Of a DNA stretch of 64,000 nt, positions 54,353 through 64,000 are shown one piece after another (the stretch's first letter is position 1; each line of letters opens with the position of its first letter). A program made the position numbers and the translations under genes. The stretch is from Amaurobius ferox (taxonomy: Eukaryota > Arthropoda > Arachnida > Araneae > Amaurobiidae). The notes below the pieces were generated by a model. The model saw only the letters and a list, made by a program, of their open reading frames with translations, did no database searches and was not told the origin of the DNA. The stretch is taken from NCBI GenBank assembly GCA_951213105.1, contig OX578142.1:7798149-7862148 (forward strand), given 5' to 3'.

Positions 54353-57300
54353 GTATATTTATCCAAATGGAAAAAATGGAAATACAATACAAGAATAAGG
54401 AATAAGTAAAGTACCACAAATTGACCGGGGGTGTGTGACCCCCACTCCCTGGTTAAGCATGCTTTACGCTGCAGTAACACTCCTAGGAGCCGGTATTTCA
54501 CCTGCCGATTGTCATTGACTAAAAACAACCATACAACAATAAATCCACTTAAAAAGAAATTTCAACAGAAATTCAAAAACACTAGACCAAAACTGTACCA
54601 AAACAAATACCATACCTGAACGTACTACCTGGGAACGAGATCCATACAAAAAAGTCTCAATCTTCCTGCGTCTTATTTATGCCGCTGATCAGTAAAAAAT
54701 CTAGAACATTCAGTTATGGTTATGTTGAAAAAACCCATTGCGATATCACATAAAAACCTTGGAGGATATTCCTGTTTCATTGCTTCTGTAAAATAAACTC
54801 TGACACTATTTTCCCAGTCTGTTGTTTTGTAATTTAATTTTTGACTTCGAATTAAGTGATTAATGTTCCTGAACACATTTTTATGTAGGCTTGAACTCCA
54901 AGAAGCTATGTAATTTATTTCGAAATCAAAATCTTTTCTTTTATCGTATATTCGAAAGAAAGTTTTGTTATTATCAGAATCGATACATATATCTAGAAAA
55001 TTTAAACTATCATCAAAATTATATGATGTTTCTATTAACTTCAATGTTTCTGGTTAAAAACTGAAATCTGGTTTGAAATCATGACTTTTAAATTCAATTA
55101 ATATGTCATTGACGTAACGAAAATACAATAGTTCGTTTAGTATGTGAGTTCAGGTTTCAAATTTATTAAGATAAATATCAGCTAACTCTGATGAACAACT
55201 TCCACCCATCGGTATACTACAAACTTGTTGATAGTAGGAAATGCCTTTGAAAGCACTGTTTCGTGTAGGACCAACTGTACCAAAGCTATGTATCTCCCTA
55301 AAGAGGTATACAATTATAAATGGTATTAATGGAATAGATCTATTGTAATATTACATAATTCGTTAATGTTATTGTAACGGTCACTAAAATCATAACTTTT
55401 TAAAAATATTTTTTTTGGTATATGTTGTAATGTATCTATCACTTCGTAACTGTTTGAGATAAAATATGCTCCTTGTTTTTAAAGTTTTAGTATAACTATT
55501 TTCAAAAGGTTATGTAATTTTTTGTTTGCAAATGTTAAATAGGTTTTGTAGCCAATGGTTACTGGTCGAAACTTTATTGGATTCTTATGTAGTTTAGGTA
55601 TTAAAGTTATATAAGGGAACATTGTGTTTTTTATTCTATATCCTGATAAAGGGCTGTTATACGATTTTTTATTACTTGTGTTGTCTTATTTAATTATTTA
55701 TACATGTTTTTATCTTCATAATATTGATGTATTAATTTAAGATATAGATTTTTACACGTAAATGAATAATTGGTTGTTACCTTGTCCACGTAACTTATCA
55801 CATAATTATTCTATAATTTTATTAGTTCTTTTTTATCTATTGTAGTATATTGATTTTCCCCTCCAGATTGGTAACTATGTGTAATGGTTTTTATTACATT
55901 ATGTTTCCATTCCTCTAAAGCCTCTTCTGGCATACTATACTTCACTGCCAATTTACATATAAATTCTCTGATATCTTGTTTGATGGTATTGATTATATTA
56001 TTAAATTCTTGGAATTTATATTTGGTTCCCAATTTAAATAAATTTTTTAATTGTTTTATTTGTATTAAATCTAAATTTCCAGTTATTACGTGTCTATGAT
56101 GTCTATCAATAAATGTATAATCCTTAGAACATACACAGTTTTTTGTTTCGTGGTTATTTAGGGATTTACTTATTTTATTATAATTATATAGTTTCCTACA
56201 TATAGTGGGGTTTGATATTTATATGTTATGCATACTTTGATATTTTGAACTGGCATAAGGTTGTTGTAGTTTTGTAAGGTACCTGAAAAAGGTATTCTAT
56301 CGTATCTTTTGTTTTTATAGTGTATTATACAATATTCTTTTGTAAAATCTTTTTGTATGCTTTTATTTAAGATTATTGTCAAGTTTTTATCTCGTAATTT
56401 TATTAAATCCAAAAAAATGGCAGATATATTGGAATCATTGTTTAACTCACTCAAGAAATCTTTACTCCTGCAATATGACCACAAACGTTGTATGTATTTT
56501 ATCCTAACGCCATACACAAAGTTTTTTATCCAACTGTGTGGTTTTTTCACTTGGTGGTTAAAATGTTTTACAAAAGTTTGTAGATTATCTATTGTAGTAT
56601 TATAGCTTATTTTATTTTTTCTTTCTCCTCTGGAAAAACGTTTTATTGGATATTTATTGTTTGCTTTAGCTACAACTTCAGAATCAATTTTACTGATATG
56701 ATCATTATTAATTTAAGATTTGTACTGTATTGTATTAAGTCCGTATGGATAAAGTGTATTAAATTGTCCGATATGTTTATTTTCCCACTATATTCATTCC
56801 TGTTTCTTTGATTACTATGTCAATGATAGTTATTTGTATCAAGTCCAAGCCATGTTCCATAAAATGTCTTATTTCTAAGGTTGATTCAGCCAATGTATTA
56901 CTTTGTATTTTGTATATTGACTTCGATGAAGGTTTATTCTTAGATGAAGGTGGATCTTCGTTTAACCTATATACTTGAAACCACACTTCATACATGTTAT
57001 ACAATATATGGAGTTAAATCTTTTGCAGAATATCCGATATTTGCCATTCTGTGACATCTGACTTGGATTTGCCTGAGGGCACAGTTTGCAACGTTTTGAA
57101 CCACAGATACGATATTTAAAATGTATAATTTTACGAAATGACTTTTATATTTCGTTGTGTATTCGTTCCCGTTTTGGTTTTGTACCGCACCACAACTCAC
57201 ACTTTTTTGTTTTCCCCACTCCCTTGGTTAATCGGCCAGAAATAACTATCAATTGTTTTACCTTTTGGATTGCTTTCTAACGATCGATTACATCCCCAAT

Positions 57301-58212
57301 CCACAGCCAACCGGGCTATCGTTGCCTTAGACTCAAAGTTGCCGGTATTGATATTTTGTTTATTATTCATTTCATATAAATTTATTAATGTATTTTACCA
57401 AACAATGGAAATTTAAATTAGTGCAAGAACAATCAATGTCCAAATGCCAATCCAAACCAAGATGATCAAATTTGCCCACTAATAGATTTCCTTAAAAACT
57501 CTCGACTCCAAAATTCACTCTAGCACATCCTTTATCCATCGACACTGAACCAACTACTCATATGTACCAAGATACCAGCATATCTTGTAATTCTTAATAA
57601 ATAGTTCATAGCCTGTTTTTTATACCCATTTGGAGTGAGGAAATTTTTTTTACAATTTTTTTTATTTTTTATTTAAATTTTCATATATATTCTATGCTAT
57701 ATGTAAAACCAGACACATTCCACCACTGAAGCCCCCGACCACCCACTATGACACTCGACAATAGACCGGGATAATAGTGTTTGAGTTTATTTTACAGAAG
57801 CAATGAAACAGGGAGATCCTCCAAGGTTTTTATGTGATATCGCAATGGGTTTTTTCAACATAACCGTAACTGAATGTTATTCTAGATTTTTTACCGATCA
57901 GCAGTTAAATAAGACTCAGGAAGATGGAGCCTTTTTGATATGGATCTATGTAGTACATTTAGGTATGGTATTTGTTTTGGTATAATTTTGGTCTAGTGTT
58001 TTTGAATTCCTGTTGAAATTCCTTTTCAAGTGGATTTATTGTTGTATGGTTGTTTTTAGCCAATGACAATTGGCAGGTGAAGTACAGGCTCCTGGGAGTT
58101 TTGCCGCGGTATGAAGCATGTTTAACCGGTTAGTGGGGGTCCCCCCCCCCTGGCCAATTTTTGGTACTTTACTTATTCTTGTATTTCTATTTTTTTCATT
58201 TGGATAAATATA
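54353..58212 (-). mobile_element. Penelope-like element with N-terminal GIY-YIG (Naiad-like order) and inverted arms
   Basis: On the minus strand the coding relic starts with CGSKRCKLCP and IYCITCMKCG followed by FKYIG (GIY-YIG nuclease core, 56,962-57,110), continues with LEIRHFMEHGLDLIQITIID, and a linker region with YGVRIKYIQRLW. The reverse transcriptase comes last: PYITLIPKLHKNPIKFR, then CSIPMGGSCSSELADIYL, YFRYVNDILIEF and finally LNFLDICIDS, IYDKRKDFDFEI and PRFLCDIAMGFF. Nuclease before RT is the permuted order of Naiad/Chlamys-type Penelope-like elements. A second, inverted copy of the last part of the element lies at 57,777-58,212, facing 54,353-54,806. Many stops and frameshifts are present. 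Confidence 0.82.
54673..55700 (-). pseudogene. Reverse transcriptase domain of the Penelope-like element
   Basis: Motif B is IPMGGSCSSELADIYL (near 55,190). Motif C reads YVNDI in place of YVDD (near 55,110), so the first catalytic Asp codon is now Asn. Motif D/E is represented by FLDICID and the following YDKRKDFDFE, which marks this RT branch. The last 123 codons (55,044-54,673) are still open. Stops in the fingers and palm show it is dead. Confidence 0.8.
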
Positions 58213-59149
58213 CAGTAGATGACCTCATATCCGCACTGCTTGGAACCAGACGTTTGTGCAGATTTCAAGATTTTGCTGTTTTTAAGGACCAAAAGAAAAA
58301 TTACTACTGCTTTGTTGAAATAATCATATGAACAGCTTATGCACATTAAATAAATACACATACATACACACAATAAAAACAGACACATTTTAGTCAAATT
58401 TGCACAACAATTTAATGACATACACTAAATGATACACTTTAACCCTTTCCGGGCGGTCGATACGCCCGTGCATCGACTACACACTACTTCTACTGCCACA
58501 TACACTAGCTTAAATATTGCTATGCGTGGTTGAAGTAGAAGTTACTGTTTTTCAAGTAGAGGTTAAAGTTTTTCCAGAGTATGCTAATTTCTAATGGGTT
58601 GTAGAAAATTAGCATAATCTGGATGTTAATGTCTCAATTTGCAGGATGTGCACCATGGGGTTAAAACTTAGTGACTAGATGACCTAATGTGATTAGCTAA
58701 TCAGCACACAGTAATTTTAGGATTTAGACAGTACTCAAATTGATGTACTTGTTGCATGTTTACACTAAGGTTTTCTAGCAAACGGCCCCCTCCTGCAGAG
58801 ATTGAGATGCTTAATAAAAAAAATACAAGTTATCAAATTTCATATTTAAGTCAAAAATATCATGTATAAATTTTTGTGCATATAATTACATTTCCAAGAT
58901 AAAGTTTAAAAAAGTATAACACATCATGATACAATTCACATGAGAACACAAGGTTAAAATATCTCTGTGTTAACAACAGGAGATACAAATTTCAAAATTC
59001 CTCATACCATCGTCACGCAGTATAAATTCAACTGTAACTAAACTACATGTTGAGGGAATGTTATAAAGTTTGTATATTACATTGAAAAATACAGGAGACA
59101 CCAATTTCAAAATCTCTTATACCATCACCATGCAGTTTAAATTCAAACT
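58213..59149. other. Boundary region between Penelope-like and copia elements
   Basis: It starts with a pogo-like end, CAGTAGATGACCTCATATCC (58,213). Then TTAACCCTTTCCGGGCGG at 58,439-58,457 resembles a piggyBac end, and a 60-bp interrupted palindrome with arms ACTTCTAC/GTAGAAGT at 58,483-58,550 recurs near 62,611. A 75-bp direct repeat (AATTTCAAAATCTCTTATACC and neighbours) occurs near 58,990 and 59,105. No gene is seen. Confidence 0.45.
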
Positions 59150-62100
59150 TGTATTGAAAATTGTAATGTTGAATCGACTGAGAAATTCGGTTGGGTGGTT
59201 GACACGGCAGCTACTAAGCACTTTTGTAACAATTTGGAATTGTTCGATAAATTTAAAGAACTTAAAGAAACGACAATATCCTTATCTCCCGGCGATCAGG
59301 AAAGCCCAATCTAAGGTGTCGGATCGATCAACATGTATGTAAAAATGAATAATATGCAGCATTTAATTCATTTATCTGATGTCATGTATTCGCTTAAATT
59401 AAGAAGAAATTTGATTGCTGCTTCACTTCTAGAAGAGCAAAATTGTAATTTCACAAGCAAAAATGGTTTACTTATTTTTTACAAACCAGACGGCAGTAAG
59501 TGGTTTTATGTTAAAAGACATAATGACTTGTATTTCCTTCGACCTCAATATGAGACTAAAGTTAAAAATTTTAATGTTGGTTGTTCAACTGGAAATAAAG
59601 TTACTAAGCCTAAAACTAAAAACGTAAAGTCAAAAGATTCTAGTGTTTTTAAAAGAAAATGTAAAAATGATTCTAATGATTGTAAAACTAAAGATGGTAA
59701 TCATGTTTTTAAAACTCCTTACACTTCTTTTAAAAATTCTAAAGAACAAAGTAATTTTAAAGCTTGCAAAATGGTAAAAAGTAATGAAAATTGTAGTAAT
59801 GTAAAAAGTCAAAATGTAAATAGAAATGCCAGCAAGGTTTTTAAAAGTAAAATTGTTAATTCAAATGTTAGTGCTTTTAAACCTAACAAGCCTTGTAAGT
59901 TTGATGTTTTTAAAAGTTCAAGTAATGTAAAATCACCCATTGAAGTCAGGGAAAATACAAGGCTGTGACACATAAACGATTCTGTCATATTAACTTTGAC
60001 TACTTACATCGTACTTGTAAAGTATCAGCTGTCAGAGGATTACCAAATATCAGTGTGAGAAAAGTAAACTGTAAATATTATAAGTTAGCAAAAACGAAAA
60101 GAATTTCTTTCAAAGCCATAGGAAGAATCCGATCAGAAAAACCATTGGAACTAATCCATATGGTTGTTTGCGAGCCAATGCCAAAACCAATACATGGAGG
60201 AGCTAGGTATTTCCTTAGCATAACCGATGATTTTTCACGCAAAGTAACTGTATATCTAATGAAAAGAAAATCAAGTTCAAGAGTCTGACTCCGAACGAGT
60301 TATACAGCAGCAGGAAACCATCAGTTGCCCACCTCAGAGCATTTGGATGTCAAGCCTTTGTAGGCAAGCCTAAACTACTTAGGGGGAAATTTGACATGAG
60401 GGCACAAGAGGGTATTATGGTAGGATATCCATTGAAAACTCGGGGGTATAGGATATGGCTCTTGAATGAGGGGAAAATAGTCGAGATTAACAATATTAAA
60501 TTTAATGAAGAGTGCAGTGCAGAGGAAGGCGGTCTGAGAACCGATGTAAATGAGAAACCTAAGCTGAAAGAAAAATTTACTTTTCCATCTCACGAACCCA
60601 CCTATCCAGACTCATCTGACGAGGAGTATGTGGAGAGGGAAAAAGACGATTCATCAGAGGAAGATCAAGACATTACAGAAAGTAGTGAGGAAACTGGGTC
60701 CTCTGGTGATAATCGTCCAATTCCTGATCCAGATACTACTTGGGTCAGAAAAGTAATTCTAAGTATGACAGGAACGAGAAAGGATGTTTATTATTATTAT
60801 AAAGGAAAGGGACCTAGGTTAAGGACACTAAAAGAAATAGAAAGTTTTTGTGAGAAGAAGAAAATAAAATTTAATGAGAATCTTTTCAATTTTAAGAGGG
60901 ATCAAGGGAGATCACAAGATCAGCCAGAAGCAAACATTGTAGAGATCAAAATCCCTAGGAACTACAAGGAAGCGGCTAATTCACCCCAATCCAAAGAATG
61001 GAATATAGTCATGGCAGACGAATCAAGTGTCATGAAGGAAAGAGGTGTCTGGGACTTAGTGCCTGCACCTGTTTTCGACAAAGTAATGGGTTGCCGTTGG
61101 GTATATACAATCAAAAGAGACAAAAGGGGTGAAGTTAGCAGGTATAAGGCTAGACTAGTAGCACAGGGGTTTAACCAGGAAAAGGGGAGAACATATGAAG
61201 AACTGTTTAGTCCGGTGATTAATTTTACAATTGTCAGAATGTTCTTTACTATTTTTGTATGTTTGTTAGGGTGGTTCCATTTTCAGCTTGATATCAAATG
61301 TGCATATTTATATGCCAATCTAAGTGAAAAATATTCATGAGACAGCCTTCAGGACTTTTTAGCAAAAGCAAAAGTAGACATGTATGTTAGTTAAACAAGG
61401 CAATTTATGGACAGCACCAAAGCGGTAGAGAGTGGTATCTTGAGTTGGACCAGGTTCTCAGAAAACTTAATTTCATAAAGTTTAAGTGGCGCAATTGTGC
61501 ATATAATTATAACAATAAAGCTTTATTGATTGTTTATGTGGACGACATAATGTCATTTGCTAAAAATCAAATTGATCTAAACTATGTAACTTCTCTTTTA
61601 AAGTCTAAATTTGATATTAAAAATTTAGGTAAAGCCAAAATGTTACTAGGTATTGAATTTGAAGAAAACCATGATAAACATTTCAATCAATACATTACTA
61701 AAATTTGTGATAAGTTATCAAAATTTAAATATCCTGTTTCAAGTTTATCCATAGCAAAAGGTGTAGTTTTAAGCAAAGCAGATTGCCCAGCAAATCATTC
61801 TGAAACTGAACAAATGAAAAATATACCGTACACAAATTTATTAGGTTGTTTGTCATTTCTTGCCAGCAGGACTAGACCAGATATAAGCTATGCTGTAAAT
61901 AGCTTATCCCAATTTCAGGAAAACCCAGGCATTAAACACTGGGATGTTCTATTTAAACTTCTAGGGTATGTAGATAAAACAAGGGATTTTAAAGTAAACT
62001 TATCTGAAATTCAATCTGTAAATTTAAATTGTTTTACTGATTCTGACTTTGCAGCCAATAGGGATGATAGAGTATCAATGGGAGGCATGATAATTTTTGT

Positions 62101-62415
62101 AGATAGGGTACCTATTTCATGGAGGACATTTAAACATAAATGTGTAAGTTTATCTACAATGGAAGCCAAATATATTTCTTTAACTGAATCTGCAAAGGAA
62201 ATGGTATGGGTACGGAACATATTACTTGAATGTAATAAACTTGGCGTTCAGTTAGGAAAGAGTTTAATATTCTGTGATAACCAAGCAGCTATAAACTTTT
62301 CCAATTCACCCATTCAGAATCATAGAACAAAACACATAGATGTTAAATATCATTTTTTGAGGAATCTAGTTGAAAAGAAACTCTTTGAAATCAAATTTGT
62401 AACCAAGTTAAAAGA
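59150..62415 (+). pseudogene. Ty1/copia pol (protease, integrase part, RT, RNase H)
   Basis: In order: protease WVVDTAATKHFC (59,192; the usual DSGA is DTAA here); pre-integrase SDVMYSLKLRRNLIAAS; a Lys/Ser/Asn-rich insert at 59,560-59,950; integrase N-part THKRFCHINFDYLH and LELIHMVVCEPM with YFLSITDDFSRK (the central integrase with its last acidic residue is deleted at about 60,290); the VGYPLKTRGYRIWL region; RT WNIVMADESSVMKERGVWDL, KARLVAQGFNQEKG and LDIKCAYLYANL; motif C LLIVYVDDIM (61,535); and RNase H NCFTDSDFAANRDD, STMEAKYISLTES, FCDNQAAINF and HIDVKYHFLRN. The RT and RNase H portion of 362 codons is open. At 62,415 it runs straight into gag. Confidence 0.92.
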
Positions 62416-62416
62416 T

Positions 62417-62864
62417 GCAGGCCACCCAATGGCTGAGGTCCTAGTTGCATTTAAAACAATCAAACATCTTGGTGATGATTACAGAGGGATTGTACAAAAT
62501 CTATACAGACTGCAGATGACCAATTTACACTAAAGCACATTGAGGCGGAATTACTTGCCAAAGAAGATCGGATAGCCCAGCAGAGACATGAATACATCCA
62601 AAACATATAGTAACTTCTACTTCAACTACACATAGCAATATTTAAGCTAATGTATGTGGCAGTAGAAGTAGGTATATATTTTGGATATATTCATGTCTCT
62701 GCTGGGCTATCCGATCTTCTTCGGCAAGTAATTCCGCCTCAATGTACTTTAGTGTAAATTGGTCATCTGGCAGTCTGTATAGGTTTTGTACAATCCCTCT
62801 GGAATCATCACCAAGTGGTCTGATTGTCTGAAATGCAACTAGGACCTCAGCCATTGGGTGGCCT
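62417..62864. repeat. Large palindrome of copia gag sequence
   Basis: The plus copy at 62,419-62,605 and the minus copy at 62,672-62,864 are inverted repeats of the same gag segment (GHPMAEVLVAF, DDYRGIVQNLYRL / DDSRGIVQNLYRL, EDRIAQQRHEYIQN). The 65-bp centre is itself a partial palindrome with arms ACTTCTAC/GTAGAAGT and is related to 58,483-58,550. The arms differ at only a small number of positions, so the inversion is fairly young. Confidence 0.93.
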
Positions 62865-63385
62865 GTATCAACTTGGAAACCAACTTTTTAATTCTTGCAA
62901 TAAAAAGTCCAACAGGTTCACCTGGCACTGGCTTCTCACTGAAAAATTGTCGAAAAGTCTCATAAGTCCAGCTCTGGACTCTGGCTCGAACTGTTCATGT
63001 AAAATTTCCCATCTGTCGCCGGTTCATCAATTGCCGAAATCAAGTCACGGAATTCAGTTTCTAAGCTGTAATATAGTGTCGACAATGTTACGTCAATGTC
63101 TCTACATCTTTGGTAATCCAATTTATCTTTTCTGGTTGTGTCCACATCTGATTTCTCCTCAGTACCGGTGATGAATCCATATAATCCCTCATTCATCAAC
63201 GCAAACTTGAGATCAATACTCCAGGTGGAGAAATTGACCTTCCTCAGTTTTTCCATTTCAATAGTCGCAATTTTTGTTGTGGGAAAATTTAAAAATTTGA
63301 AGTTGAAGTTGAACAGCAAAGTTTGCACTGGCATAAAGTCAATAAGTGTTGTCTGGGTCATAAAAGTATACAGATCCAGTTTCAA
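62640..63385 (-). pseudogene. Copia gag, inverted relative to pol
   Basis: The minus frame from 63,385 has MEKLRKVNFSTWSIDLKFAL, MNEGLYGFITGTEE, KDKLDYQRCRDIDVTLST and SLETEFRDLIS; after frame changes near 62,960 it continues with FFSEKPVPGEPVGLFIARI and reaches PMAEVLVAFQTIRPLGDDS and the RIAQQRHEY helix. This is the N-terminal and UBN2-type part of copia gag. The zinc knuckle and the link to protease are absent. It faces pol head-on across the palindrome, so the two halves come from a rearrangement. Confidence 0.85.
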
Positions 63386-64000
63386 AGAAAAACATCGTTC
63401 ACTTCATTTCGTGAGAAACATAACTAGGCAAATTACACATTCCAGGTAATTTTCTATGCCACAAAACATAAAAAAAAAATACTATGTACAAAAAGTTTGC
63501 AGTTGTAAATAATCAGACAGAAATTCCTTGAAGCATTGGTAGTAAGTAACTATACTACCTCTATCACTTGCGTGTATTTGCAGCCACCATCGAAGGTATC
63601 ACACTTGGCAAAGGAAAACCAAAGGATAAGACATCAGAAAATATTTAACGTGACTTCCGAACGTATGTAAGTAAATTTAACGTTCAATACCTATTGGTCT
63701 AAACTGACCATATCTGCGTCCGTCTCGACTAAAAACCGTCATCTAATGATATCCCGCAGTGCTTCTGTCTAAAGCATTTCTGTCTGCCTGCATCAGACTA
63801 TCAGTGTCGATGTCTTATTAAGTCGTCTGATTAAGTCTGATTGCTTCAAGAAACCTCTGTCCTATATATCCGAGAATGGACAGTTCCGGAAACGCCCCCG
63901 GATATGCAAATCAGATGCGTACGCATTGAGCATTTCTGATTTGCATGAAACCTCATGTTGAAAAACGTCACGGTTCACGCCAGTGAACGGAAAGAGTCGT
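63386..64000. other. Upstream of inverted gag; leader or LTR region not resolved
   Basis: From 63,640 onward the DNA is GC-richer, with an inverted pair GATATGCAAATCAGA / TCTGATTTGCATGA (63,899-63,951). If the gag-bearing copia is complete on this side, its LTR and primer-binding site should lie here, but no second LTR copy exists in the window to prove it. Confidence 0.35.

Overview
The window is AT-rich metazoan nuclear DNA made almost entirely of transposable elements in various states of decay. The only host coding exon I can name is one exon of the cAMP-dependent protein kinase (PKA) catalytic subunit at 42,051-42,179, with clean splice sites. Its sequence, together with the mix of Tc1/mariner, pogo, piggyBac, P-like, gypsy, copia and Penelope-like elements and tRNA-type SINEs, points to an arthropod. 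A chelicerate is plausible, but the sequence alone does not decide it.

Region 1 (1-13,250) is a large Polinton/Maverick (virus-like DNA transposon). Going outward from a short divergent promoter at 3,463-3,535, the left arm (minus strand) carries a packaging ATPase, a hydrophobic protein, a phospholipase A2-like/zinc-ribbon protein, a chromodomain integrase and an OB-fold-like protein. The right arm (plus strand) carries a coiled-coil protein, a pX-like core protein, an adenovirus-type protease, the minor capsid (penton) protein, a small basic protein, the major capsid protein, a collagen/fibre-like protein, a 23-residue-repeat protein, a leucine-rich-repeat protein, two small ORFs and a protein-primed DNA polymerase. 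Many genes are broken by stops, frameshifts and a SINE insertion. Both terminal inverted repeats are missing. The polymerase is cut off just after its exonuclease motif by a dispersed repeat. Fourteen of the fifteen gene starts I could place lie in the string TAAATG, which may be a shared promoter/initiator.

Region 2 (13-42 kb) is old repeat-rich DNA. It holds a Tc1 element, a mariner scrap, two pogo elements with TA-flanked inverted ends plus a pogo C-terminal scrap, a second Tc1-like element with an internal 57-bp triplication, a P-element/THAP9-like transposase relic, a long-inverted-repeat MITE with a 9-bp target duplication, several tandem arrays and SINE copies. One SINE copy (39,051-39,435) is fused downstream of a 5S rRNA sequence, and one target-site duplication encloses the whole unit. 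The PKA exon at 42 kb therefore sits in very long, transposon-filled introns.

Region 3 (42-64 kb) holds dispersed repeats, a piggyBac relic, a Jockey/R1-type LINE fragment, and a gypsy element interrupted by both a pogo element and a SINE. It also holds a Penelope-like element with its GIY-YIG nuclease upstream of the reverse transcriptase (Naiad-like domain order) and long inverted arms. Last comes a rearranged copia element whose pol runs into a roughly 450-bp palindrome of gag, followed by gag in the opposite orientation.

Apart from the PKA exon, two weak exon candidates and a few open Polinton genes, I see no intact cellular gene, no functional tRNA or rRNA gene and no CRISPR.
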